From the NCBI GenBank assembly GCA_020853575.1, contig JADYYP010000017.1:124001-188000 (forward strand): DNA of 64,000 bases. The letters run 5' to 3'. A program made the position numbers and the translations under genes. Below are positions 57,043 to 64,000 of the stretch, one piece after another. Source of the DNA: Planctomycetota bacterium (lineage in GTDB: Bacteria; Planctomycetota; UBA1135; GCA-002686595). Each line of letters starts with the position of its first letter. The stretch's first letter is position 1. The notes beneath the pieces were generated by a model. That model did no database searches. It saw only the letters and a list, made by a program, of their open reading frames with translations, and was not told where the DNA came from.

Positions 57043-58569
57043 TCACTGCGACACACTCGGCGGCAGCGAGTACTCGAGCTCTTGGTCGAAGGCCACCGCG
57101 GCTTCGCGCACCAGGCGCAGTGTCGAACCACTGCTCTCGATGCGCACGTCCGTGGCGTCCCCGGCCCAGGCACCGAGCGTCCGTGGATAGGTTCCGGTCG
57201 CCAGGCGCTCGCGCGTCGCGGCCAGCGCAACTCGCGCCAGCGAAACACGCGCATCGCTCGCATGCACGAAGACGATGCGACCGACCGTGCGCGGGACCGC
57301 CAGGGTCGCGAGCAGGCCGCGCGAGCGCACCAGCTCGTCGCGTCGGCCGGCGCGTTCCTCGCGCGCAGCGGCCAGCAGCTCGGCCAGCGGCCGCCGGGAG
57401 AGCTCGGCGAGCTCGTGCAGCGCCTCGCGGTAGCCGTGCACGTCGGTGCTCAGGCTGAATGCCGAGTAGAGCGTCAGCGCGGTCCAGCCGAGCGGGGACG
57501 ACCCGTCGAACACCTCGACCGCCGCGTCCGAGTCCGCCAGCGACGCGAGCATCGTGATGCCCCAGGCCTCTTCCATCCGCAGCGCGTCGGGTACAAGTGG
57601 AGCGAAGTCGTGGCCCAGCGCGAGCGCGAGATCGTCGAGCTCGCGGACGGTGACGTGCTCGTCCGCGAGCACATGCCCGAGCGTCTGCAGGCTCACCTCG
57701 CGCAGTTGGGTCGCCCCCAACAGCGTGATCAGCGAGGGTGTGCGCGAGAGCTGTTGCGCCACGCGGAGCGCGGCGGCGACGTCCGCGACCGCGAGCTCGC
57801 AGCGGCCGTCGGCGAGGTGCACACGGGCTTCGGCGCACAAGGCTTGGGTGAGATTCACCATGCCCAGGACCGGCGGGACGGAGCCCAGCTGATCGTCCGT
57901 GGCGCCGAAGCGGCACTCCGGCAGCAGGCTCGCCGCTCGCACTTCGGCGAGCTCCGTGGAGCAGCGCGCGAGTCGCGCGCGCAGCCCTGGCGCCGCGGTG
58001 TCGAGTCGCTCGCGGTTCGCGAGTGCGCCGCCGAACTCGCCGAAGTCGAACTGCTCGGCACCCTCATCCCAGTGCTTGGCGATGCGCTCGTAGATCGGCG
58101 CCGCGTTGCTCGCGTCCGTCGTGGGCCGGGCGGTGAGCGCGAACGCGGTGCGACCTGCCTCGACTTGCAGATGCAACAGCTCGTTGCGCGCTTCCGCGGC
58201 ACCGATGCGCAGCAACGTCACCTCGAATCCCGCTGCGACGACGGCCGTGGTCACGAAGCGTTGCACGCTCCAACCGAGGACATCCGCGCCGCGTTGGGCG
58301 CGCTGCAGCAAAGTCATCGCACCGGCGATGTGCGCGACGAAGGCGCTCACCGCGAACGCCCAGGGCACGTTGAGATGCGGAGTCGCGGTCCGCGCGTACA
58401 GCGCCGAGCCGGCGAGATAGGCGTTGAACAAGAGACACGGGATGATCCCGAGGAAAGCTGCGAGCGTCGCACGCCGCGAGCGGTTCCCGCGGGCGTGGGG
58501 CGCGAGTCCGGCGCCAGCGAGGGCCAGCGAGAACGACGTGTGCGCGATCCACAGCAGGGTGAGTTGCAT
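57043..58569 (-). CDS. Membrane protein in the ECF sigma operon
   Basis: 508 residues from ATG 58569. About four N-terminal membrane helices (LLWIAHTSFSLALAGAGL, AAFLGIIPCLLFNAYLAGSALY, PWAFAVSAFVAHIAGAMTLL, RFVTTAVVAAGFEVTLL) followed by a large, mostly helical region ending in QELEYSLPPSVSQ. The style, with a long C-terminal domain containing RESLATGTYPRTL-like stretches, recurs in planctomycetal proteins of unknown role. It starts one base after the anti-sigma stop and is thus probably co-regulated with the sigma factor. Confidence 0.75.
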   Translation of the reverse strand: MQLTLLWIAHTSFSLALAGAGLAPHARGNRSRRATLAAFLGIIPCLLFNAYLAGSALYARTATPHLNVPWAFAVSAFVAHIAGAMTLLQRAQRGADVLGWSVQRFVTTAVVAAGFEVTLLRIGAAEARNELLHLQVEAGRTAFALTARPTTDASNAAPIYERIAKHWDEGAEQFDFGEFGGALANRERLDTAAPGLRARLARCSTELAEVRAASLLPECRFGATDDQLGSVPPVLGMVNLTQALCAEARVHLADGRCELAVADVAAALRVAQQLSRTPSLITLLGATQLREVSLQTLGHVLADEHVTVRELDDLALALGHDFAPLVPDALRMEEAWGITMLASLADSDAAVEVFDGSSPLGWTALTLYSAFSLSTDVHGYREALHELAELSRRPLAELLAAAREERAGRRDELVRSRGLLATLAVPRTVGRIVFVHASDARVSLARVALAATRERLATGTYPRTLGAWAGDATDVRIESSGSTLRLVREAAVAFDQELEYSLPPSVSQ

Positions 58570-58570
58570 C

Positions 58571-58969
58571 TCAGGAGCCTCGTGCGGTCCAAGGGGTCGT
58601 GCTCTGCACACCCAAGGCGGGAGCGAGCGGGGTGAGCAGGGCGCGAGCCGCGAGCACGCGTCGTCGCGCCAGTTGGCGCGGGTCGATGTCGAGCTCCGCG
58701 GCGAGTCGCGCCTCGGCGCGCGTCGGCTCCAACTCGCCCGCGGAAACCGACGCACGCGCGGGGGCGGCCTCGAAGGCAGCGTTCAGCGCGAGGAAGGCCA
58801 GAGCTGCGATTGCCGCCGACCACCACTGCGCGCGGCGCTCGCGCGCGCTCTCGGCGTTCAGCGAGCTCGAGATGCGCAGCCGCAGCTCGCGGCTCGGGGT
58901 GGCGCGCGGGCGTGCGGCGAGGGCGCGCTCGAGGCGCGCGAATTCGGACTCGTCCAGGGGCGTGCTCAC
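58571..58969 (-). CDS. Putative anti-sigma factor, one TM segment
   Basis: 132 residues. Short acidic N-terminus (MSTPLDESEFARLERALAARPRAT) and a helical stretch, then one membrane helix (WWSAAIAALAFLALNAAF) and an extracytoplasmic tail. No zinc-binding HxxxCxxC motif of the ZAS type is seen. The ATGA overlap with the sigma factor gene (58966-58969) gives it the position of an anti-sigma factor. The role is inferred from that position. Confidence 0.65.
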   Translation of the reverse strand: MSTPLDESEFARLERALAARPRATPSRELRLRISSSLNAESARERRAQWWSAAIAALAFLALNAAFEAAPARASVSAGELEPTRAEARLAAELDIDPRQLARRRVLAARALLTPLAPALGVQSTTPWTARGS

Positions 58970-59487
58970 GGGCTTCCTCCGAGGCGTTCACGCAGCCGTT
59001 CGAGCGCGCGGCGGTAGCGACTGGCAGCGGTGTCCGCCGGAATGGCGAGCAGCGCGGCAATTTCGGCGAAGGTCAGCTCGCCGTCGATCTTGAGCGCGAC
59101 GACCTCGCGTTGTTCGTGGGACAGCGTGGCGAGGGCGCGCTCGAGCTCGGAGTCGGGCTCGGCGGTCTCGTCGTGCCCCGCGCATGGCGCGCGGTGCTCG
59201 TCGAGTGCCTCGAGATGCGCGCGGCGAGCGCGCATCAGGCCCGCGACGCGGTGCAGCACACGAAACGCGTAGGCCCGCGGCCGCTCGGCTCTGGCGAACG
59301 AATCGCGGGCACGGAAGAGATTCAGGAAGGTCTGCTGCACGGCGTCCTCGGCGTTCACCCGCGAGTTCGTCAGCGCTCGTGCGGTGCTGAGCAGCGCCGC
59401 GGCGTTGGCATCGACGAAGTCCTCCCACGCGTCGGGCAGGCCAGCGAGCAGGCGCGCCCGAAAGCTCGAGTCGTGGGGGTGGGACAT
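58966..59487 (-). CDS. ECF RNA polymerase sigma factor
   Basis: 173 residues with sigma-70 region 2 (AEDAVQQTFLNLFRARDSF, RAYAFRVLHRVAGLMRARR) and region 4 (LATLSHEQREVVALKIDGELTFAEIAALLAIPADTAASRYRRALERLRERL). It has a short N-terminus typical of ECF sigma factors. Co-translated with the anti-sigma gene. It lies 97 bases after the AraC-type gene on the same strand. It most likely controls this operon and other genes. Confidence 0.93.
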   Translation of the reverse strand: MSHPHDSSFRARLLAGLPDAWEDFVDANAAALLSTARALTNSRVNAEDAVQQTFLNLFRARDSFARAERPRAYAFRVLHRVAGLMRARRAHLEALDEHRAPCAGHDETAEPDSELERALATLSHEQREVVALKIDGELTFAEIAALLAIPADTAASRYRRALERLRERLGGSP

Positions 59488-59584
59488 CGCGGGTCACGCG
59501 CTACGAGCGCGCCTGCCAGCCGCAGTGTCCAACATTCCGGGGTTTTCTCGCCACGGTCGCGCTTCGACGGGGCGGCGCGTGGGG

Positions 59585-60595
59585 CTAGCGAGTCGCGCGC
59601 GCGCGGCGGTAGAGCGTCGGAGACATGCCCGCCCAACGCTTGAACGCGGTGCAGAACGCGGCCTCGCTGGAGTAGCCCACGGCACGCGCGAGTTGGCCGG
59701 AGGCCAGGCGCTTTTCGAGCAACAGCGCCGCGGCGCGCTGCATGCGGCAGTCGAACAGGTAGGCGCCGGGCGCGCGCCCGATCTCGCGCGTGAAACGCTC
59801 CGCGAAGACCGAGCGCGACATCCCGGCCTCGTGCGCCAGCGCGCGCAAGGTCCACTTCTGTTCCGGATTGGCGTGCATCGCGAGCAACGCCGGGCCGAGC
59901 TCGGGCGCGAGCAGTGCTCGCAGCCAGCCGCTCGAGCGCGCATCGCTGGCCGTGACGTGCAGGCGCACCGTCCCGATCACTGCCGCTCGAACGAGGCTCT
60001 CGAGCATCGCCCGCGCGCCCAGCTCGCGATCCTCGGCCGCTGCCGCGACGGCCGCGGGCCAACCGGCGCGCCACGAGTCGCAGCGCGCGTCACCCGCGCG
60101 CGCCAGCACGACCGCGGGCAGAGCGGAGAACAGCGGGTGCAATGCGCGCGGGTGCAACTCCAAGCCAGCGGAGAACACGCGCACGAGCTCGCTCGCGCCG
60201 TTTCGCGCGTCCGTCGAGCGGGCGTCCGTCGAGCGGGCGGGAAGGTCCTCCGATGTCGCCCAAGACGCTCCGCGCTCGTGCGCGAGATGGTGGGGAGCCG
60301 CGGCGGACACGAGCGCGACGTCGCCCGCTTCGAGCCAGTGCCCGGCGCCCGGGTCGCCGTCGAGCTCGAGCCAGGCACGCCCCTCGAGCAGCGCGTACAG
60401 CGCCGGTGCGCCATGTCCGCCAGCCAGTTTCCCCGGAGATGGCAAGGTCGACAGGCGAACGTCCGAGCAATCGGCGCGCAGCTCGCGCAGCATCCGACTG
60501 AGCGGATCGACGCCGGAGTCGTCCGGGCGCGGGAGGTCGGTCTCGAGCTGCGTCGGTTGGACTTCGGTCGGCGGCGCGGTCGATCTTTCGTCCAT
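59585..60595 (-). CDS. AraC-family transcriptional regulator
   Basis: 336 residues from ATG 60595 (an in-frame TTG at 60613 exists). The N-terminal cupin-like half has GAPALYALLEGRAWLELDGD and GDVALVSAAAPHHLAH. The C-terminal AraC double HTH includes WTLRALAHEAGMSRSVFAERFTREIGRAPGAYLFDCRMQRAA and LARAVGYSSEAAFCTAFKRWAG. The N-half resembles the cupin_6/DUF6597 group found in regulators of small-molecule or stress responses. It carries an internal 15-base tandem duplication (60207-60236) giving ARSTDARSTDARN. The next gene downstream on the same strand is the ECF sigma factor. Confidence 0.92.
   Translation of the reverse strand: MDERSTAPPTEVQPTQLETDLPRPDDSGVDPLSRMLRELRADCSDVRLSTLPSPGKLAGGHGAPALYALLEGRAWLELDGDPGAGHWLEAGDVALVSAAAPHHLAHERGASWATSEDLPARSTDARSTDARNGASELVRVFSAGLELHPRALHPLFSALPAVVLARAGDARCDSWRAGWPAAVAAAAEDRELGARAMLESLVRAAVIGTVRLHVTASDARSSGWLRALLAPELGPALLAMHANPEQKWTLRALAHEAGMSRSVFAERFTREIGRAPGAYLFDCRMQRAAALLLEKRLASGQLARAVGYSSEAAFCTAFKRWAGMSPTLYRRARATR
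60207..60236. repeat. 15-bp tandem duplication inside AraC gene
   Basis: The unit GCGTCCGTCGAGCGG occurs twice head to tail (60207-60221, 60222-60236). It adds five residues in frame and lies between the cupin-like N-terminal core and the rest, so the protein is probably functional. Confidence 0.85.
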
Positions 60596-60677
60596 GGGGA
60601 TGGCGCCCTGCAACCCAGTCCGCGCGCGCGAGTTTCGAGGCTCGCGCGGATCCCATGCGACGCGCTACCCTTTCTCC

Positions 60678-60950
60678 ATGGAGTCATCTCAGGAGCGAAA
60701 TCTCGGGCCGCAGCCGCTGCTCCTGTTGCTCGAACGCCATCAACTCCGCGCCAACGACTTGGTCGAGGCCTCGCAAGCGCAGCTGACACACAAGATGGTG
60801 GCGCGCGCGGTGAAGGGCCGGCGCTTGACGCGCAACGTGATGGGCAAGCTGGTCGACGCGCTCAATCGCGCCGCGCACACCGAGTATCGCGAAGCGGACC
60901 TGTTCAACTACGATCCGCTGACGAGCATCCCGCGCGCGCCGCGGGCGTGA
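60678..60950 (+). CDS. Small HTH-like protein
   Basis: 90 residues from ATG 60678. LVEASQAQLTHKMVARAVKGRRLTRNVMGKLVDALNRAA resembles an XRE-like helix-turn-helix, and it ends with READLFNY, a motif I recall in short planctomycetal HTH proteins. It is divergent from the AraC gene and its 3' end overlaps a possible minus-strand small gene by 47 bases. Probably a DNA-binding regulator. Confidence 0.7.
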   Translation: MESSQERNLGPQPLLLLLERHQLRANDLVEASQAQLTHKMVARAVKGRRLTRNVMGKLVDALNRAAHTEYREADLFNYDPLTSIPRAPRA

Positions 60951-61071
60951 GCGCGCGCGCCGACCGCTCACCGCGCTGCTCGCGCTCGGCGAGCACGAAA
61001 GCCAAGGCGGCGAGCGTCAGCGCCAGCCCGTAGATCAGCCCTGCTGCGAACAGTCGTTGGTGGCGGTTCAC
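60904..61071 (-). CDS. Possible small membrane protein
   Basis: 55 residues from GTG 61071 with one hydrophobic helix (LFAAGLIYGLALTLAALAFVLA) and a basic, Ser/Ala-rich C-terminus. It would overlap the HTH gene tail by 47 bases. A longer frame to 61209 is Arg-rich and unlikely. The only support is the membrane helix and AGGA about 12 bases upstream. It may not be real. Confidence 0.3.
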   Translation of the reverse strand: MNRHQRLFAAGLIYGLALTLAALAFVLAEREQRGERSARALTPAARAGCSSADRS

Positions 61072-61227
61072 GTGCGATGTCCTGGTGGGATGCGCATCAG
61101 ACGCTTCCGTGCGCTTTCCTTCCCGCCGACGGCCGACTTTGGCGCGAGCGGTGCGTCGGACGGCGCGGACGACGGGCGCGTGGGCGCCGGTGGTCGCGCT
61201 CAGCGACATGCGCTCGGCGACATGCGC

Positions 61228-62292
61228 TCAGCGCGCGCTGGCCGCGCGCGCGAGCGTCGCGTGGCACAGCTTGAGCGTCAGCACCGCGTACGAGGTCGCG
61301 AGCACGGGCTCGGCCTCCCACCACTGTGCATCGCGGTTGGCCCAGGTGCCGTCGGGGCGCTGGGCTGCGAGGATGCGCGTCGCGAGCTCGCGCGGCCAAT
61401 CGTGCTCCACGCCGTCGGCCGTCACCAGTTTCGGCTCGCCCATCGCGCTCAGGGCCTTGGCGACGACGAAGTAGTAGTAGTACAGACCTTGGGTGCCGGC
61501 GCCGAAGCCCTCCGCGCCGTAGCGCTTGGTCAAATCCGGATTGCGATCCGGCGTGTAGTACTTCTCGAGCGCTGCGCGCGCGCGGCGTGCGAGCTGCTGC
61601 TCGGGTGAGAGCTCGAAATACACGAAAGGCAGGAGGTCGTCGTACGAAAACGCGTCCTCCGCGGAGGCGCGCGATTGCGGGATGGCGATGCGCACGCGCG
61701 CTGGGTTGCGCAGCGTCTCGACGTCGCAGCGTGCGAGGAACTCCAGCGCGCGCCGGCGCGCGGGGTCGCTCGTCGAGGGCAACAGCTGGCGCGCGGTCTC
61801 GGCCGCGTGCGCCGCCTGCTCGGTACCCGGCGCCTGGGCGTCGACCACGGACTCCGGCGCGCCGCGGCGGTAGGTGAAGAGCTCGACGGCTCCCAGCGCG
61901 CGCGCGAGCTCGGGCCAGTCGCCGCGCGGTCCCAACGTGCGCAGCGCGCGCGCGCTGATGCCGCTGGTGTAGACCGCCAGCCCGCGCTCCGGATCGTAGA
62001 TGCCGCCATTCTCGCGCACGTGTCGGAGCAGGAACTTCGCGGCGCGCTCGACGCGCTCGGCCTCGATGCCGCGGGCCGGCGACTCGTTGAGACTCCACAG
62101 CGCCATGGCCGTCAGCGCGACGCGGCACAGATCGCGGTTGCCCGTCGGGGCGAAAGAACCGTCCTCGCGCTGTGTCTCGACCAGCGCGACCGAGGCGCGC
62201 CGGATGGCACGCTCGATCTGCGGCAGCGGGTTGTCTTGCGGCGCCCCTTGCGGAGTGCAGGCGAGGATCAGCGAGATCAGGGCGGAGATCAC
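61228..62292 (-). CDS. Secreted terpenoid-cyclase-fold (alpha toroid) protein
   Basis: 354 residues from GTG 62292, which overlaps the stop of the upstream lipoprotein gene (GTGA). Short hydrophobic start (VISALISLILACTPQGAP, possible lipobox LAC). The rest is paired helices as in terpenoid cyclase/prenyltransferase toroids (ALVETQREDGSFAPTGNRDLCRVALTAMALW, ILAAQRPDGTWANRDAQWWEAEPVLATSYAVLTLK). The catalytic DxDD of squalene-hopene cyclases is not seen, so it is probably not a cyclase. It may bind a glycan or peptide. It works with the YdjY-like lipoprotein upstream. Confidence 0.75.
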   Translation of the reverse strand: MISALISLILACTPQGAPQDNPLPQIERAIRRASVALVETQREDGSFAPTGNRDLCRVALTAMALWSLNESPARGIEAERVERAAKFLLRHVRENGGIYDPERGLAVYTSGISARALRTLGPRGDWPELARALGAVELFTYRRGAPESVVDAQAPGTEQAAHAAETARQLLPSTSDPARRRALEFLARCDVETLRNPARVRIAIPQSRASAEDAFSYDDLLPFVYFELSPEQQLARRARAALEKYYTPDRNPDLTKRYGAEGFGAGTQGLYYYYFVVAKALSAMGEPKLVTADGVEHDWPRELATRILAAQRPDGTWANRDAQWWEAEPVLATSYAVLTLKLCHATLARAASAR

Positions 62293-63053
62293 TTGGCACC
62301 TCCTTGGGGCGCGCGGCGGAAGCGCGCGATCACGGCCGTTCCGATCGCCGGCAGCGCGGCTTCGTTGGCCGAATAGGACGTGTCGTCGAGTCCGGCGGCG
62401 TTGGGGTTTTCGAGCAAGCTCGAGGCATCGTGGTAGGTGACGACCAGGCTCTTCACCGCGTCCGCGGCGAACGAAACTCGACCCTCGCGCTCGGGCAGCG
62501 GCTGCTCGATCGAGCCGGCGAAGATCCACGGTGCGCGCGCCATCGGAGCGCCGCGCGCATCGTCCCAGATCCAGTCCTCGGCGTGCGCCCGTTGCTCGCG
62601 GCCTTGCGCGTCGCGCCAAGTGAGCTCGATTTCGACCGGCGCTCCCGTCGGATCGCGGTACTCGCCTTCGCCGCCGAACACCACCGGTGTTCCTGGCTCG
62701 AGCCCCAGCGCGAGCAGCCCCGCTTGCAGAGCACTCGGCACGCAGTCGAGCACGACGATCGACTCGTGCAGCTTGCCTTCCGGCGCGCACGCGAAAACCT
62801 CGACCGCTCCGCTGCGCATGTTGACGCGCCCCTCGACCGCCACGCAGGCGCGCTCGATGTCCAGCTGCACGCCGAGCCCGGCGAGCAACTCGACGAACGC
62901 GTCGCGCTCGGGCACTGCGCGCGCTGCCGCGGGTTCGTCGGCGGTCGGCGGCGGCGTGGACGGTCCGTGCTGGTCGAGGGCGGCGCAGCTCGCGAGTGCG
63001 GAGCTCGCGAGCAAAGCGAGCCAGGGTCGGTGTGAGGCCAACGTCGAAGTCAT
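62289..63053 (-). CDS. YdjY-domain lipoprotein
   Basis: 254 residues from ATG 63053. Lipobox ALASCAA. After a Pro/Ala-rich linker comes GVQLDIERACVAVEGRVNMRSGAVEVFACAPEGKLHESIVVLDCVPSALQAGLLALGLEPG, here split by the reader into the YdjY pattern (Cys, HES, LGL-x-PG). The C-terminal part includes WIWDDARGAPMARAPWIFAGS. The ATG is chosen because GGAGG lies nine bases upstream (63063-63067), while the upstream ATG 63062 is too close to it. Its stop overlaps the toroid-fold gene start. Confidence 0.75.
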   Translation of the reverse strand: MTSTLASHRPWLALLASSALASCAALDQHGPSTPPPTADEPAAARAVPERDAFVELLAGLGVQLDIERACVAVEGRVNMRSGAVEVFACAPEGKLHESIVVLDCVPSALQAGLLALGLEPGTPVVFGGEGEYRDPTGAPVEIELTWRDAQGREQRAHAEDWIWDDARGAPMARAPWIFAGSIEQPLPEREGRVSFAADAVKSLVVTYHDASSLLENPNAAGLDDTSYSANEAALPAIGTAVIARFRRAPQGGAK

Positions 63054-63383
63054 GGGGAGCATCCTCCAGTTCCAACGGCAGCGAGGGCAAGGGACTCGCG
63101 TTCGAGGCCGTGCCGCTCCCTTGGAGCGCAGCGCGACCGGCCACGGAATACGTTGGAGTTCGCAATCCGGTGCACGGCGGCGGACGTCGGCGTTTGGCGC
63201 GCCTCCCCAATGGCAGCGGGCCCACTCGCGTGGGCCCGCGCCGACTCATCGCCGCCGCAACGCGCGACGGCGCCCTGCGGTCAGGCCGCGTGGAGCACTC
63301 GCGAGCTCGACGCCCAACGCCCGTTGGAGAGCATTGCGGTCGAAGGGCTCGAGTCGTGGGTCTCCATCGCGGGCCTCGTCGTC
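63054..63383. other. Intergenic region
   Basis: 330 bases between the lipoprotein start and the stop of the next minus-strand gene. It includes the ribosome site GGAGG (63063-63067) and the perfect hairpin at 63216-63239. No other feature was recognised. Confidence 0.55.
63216..63239 (-). terminator. Perfect 10-bp hairpin, terminator-like
   Basis: GCGGGCCCAC (63216-63225) and GTGGGCCCGC (63230-63239) pair perfectly around loop TCGC. It lies about 145 bases past the stop of the minus-strand gene that ends at 63384, and no T-run follows it. Confidence 0.6.
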
Positions 63384-64000
63384 TCAGCGTCGGACGGTGA
63401 TCCAGTCCGTCAGCGAGAGCGACTCACCCATGTAGGTCTTGGCCGTGACGATCACGGTCACGAGTTGCCCATCCGGCAAGCTCCCCAACTTGAAGCGGCT
63501 GCGCAGAGCGCGGGCGTTCGCGCGCAGCGTCAAGTCGAGGTGGCCATCCGCACCGAGCGCTTCGCACGGGCCGTTCTGGCCGTAGTACGGAGCGGTGACG
63601 TCGACGTACGCGAAGCTCGTCAGGTACTGGCCGAGCTTGAGCGGCAGCCCAACGCGGTCAGCGCGGCGCACGAGCACCGTGGACGGATCGATGTCCATCG
63701 CCGAGTTGCGCCACGTGCCGGGGATGGTGATGTCGAAGTACGGAGTCGACGGACCGATCTCGTTCGGGCAGCTGTTGGGCTGCATGTCGAGCGTCAGCGC
63801 GCCACCCTGTCCACCCGGGCTGAGCAGCGTGATCGTCTGATCGCACGACAGGCTGGAGCCGCACCCGTCGGTCAAGCTCCAACGACGCGTGATCACGACC
63901 TCGGGCGCGCCCGGATTCTGCGGCGTGTTGGGCACGACGCTGATGTCCGTGTAGCCGAGCTGGATGCCCAGCGTGCAGTTGTCGGTGTAGGTCGCCGTGC
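63384..64000 (-). CDS. C-terminal part of a secreted beta-rich protein
   Basis: Only the last 205 or so residues are visible; the frame is open to the window end, so the 5' part lies outside. Sequence reading into the gene includes TDNCTLGIQLGYTDISVVPN and then EVVITRRWSLTDGCGSSLSCDQTITLLSP, a beta-sandwich style with paired Cys as in HYR/Ig-like extracellular repeats. YFDITIPGTWRNSAMDIDP and VTVIVTAKTYMGESLSLTDWITV end the protein. Likely secreted or surface-exposed. A signal peptide and overall domains cannot be seen. Confidence 0.7.
   Translation of the reverse strand, partial: TATYTDNCTLGIQLGYTDISVVPNTPQNPGAPEVVITRRWSLTDGCGSSLSCDQTITLLSPGGQGGALTLDMQPNSCPNEIGPSTPYFDITIPGTWRNSAMDIDPSTVLVRRADRVGLPLKLGQYLTSFAYVDVTAPYYGQNGPCEALGADGHLDLTLRANARALRSRFKLGSLPDGQLVTVIVTAKTYMGESLSLTDWITVRR

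Overview
The window looks like chromosomal DNA of a high-GC member of the Planctomycetota. This is inferred from gene content, not from any marker gene. The pointers are: a Ser/Thr kinase fused to a formylglycine-generating-enzyme-like domain and carrying DWG instead of DFG; lipoproteins with poly-Gly after the lipobox Cys; a tricorn-type protease; a pseudopilin/PilX cluster; an ECF sigma/anti-sigma operon; and three secreted proteins ending in the same Cys-rich module of a style typical of large planctomycetal exoproteomes. No rRNA, tRNA, CRISPR array, transposase, phage gene or integrase was seen.

Layout. 1-9936 (+): surface-glycan genes. Two GT39-like membrane glycosyltransferases (the first cut by the window edge) are followed by an epimerase/reductase, a sugar C-methyltransferase, a TMTC-like membrane protein with TPRs, glucose-1-phosphate cytidylyltransferase and CDP-glucose 4,6-dehydratase. 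Overlapping stops and starts suggest one operon making a CDP-linked, probably C-methylated, deoxysugar. 10286-13303 (+): two secreted proteins sharing a C-terminal Cys module. 13704-16537 (+): a B12-type radical SAM enzyme coupled to a GT2 glycosyltransferase. 16548-22777: thioredoxin-fold and carboxypeptidase-regulatory-like proteins, two small membrane proteins and a second radical SAM enzyme. 22970-26287 (+): a tricorn-like protease. 26701-27699 (-): a third secreted protein with the Cys module, then about 840 bases with no gene.

28539-36351: a kinase-FGE fusion, a membrane protein with one PASTA-like domain on the opposite strand, and a three-gene operon (GT39, LPG-synthase-TM-like, FAD oxidoreductase). 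36675-43744 (-): TPR-like lipoprotein, metallophosphoesterase, histidine kinase and response regulator run in that order into a secreted HEAT-repeat-like protein. In-phase TTGTCA direct repeats lie between the regulator and the HEAT gene. 43823-51753: a PrcB-domain lipoprotein, a subtilisin-type lipoprotein, a DUF4382-like lipoprotein, a zincin metallopeptidase and a LURP-one protein. 51948-56174 (+): a small lipoprotein, then a coupled four-gene pseudopilin cluster. 56193-60595 (-): a membrane protein, and a sigma/anti-sigma/membrane-protein operon downstream of an AraC regulator. 60678-64000: a small HTH-like protein, a YdjY-domain lipoprotein coupled to a terpenoid-cyclase-fold protein, and the C-terminal part of a secreted protein cut by the window end.

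What stands out: the conserved C-terminal Cys module, the CDP plus C-methyl sugar operon, the two-component operator candidate, and several perfect GC-rich hairpins at gene ends, two of them in tandem.
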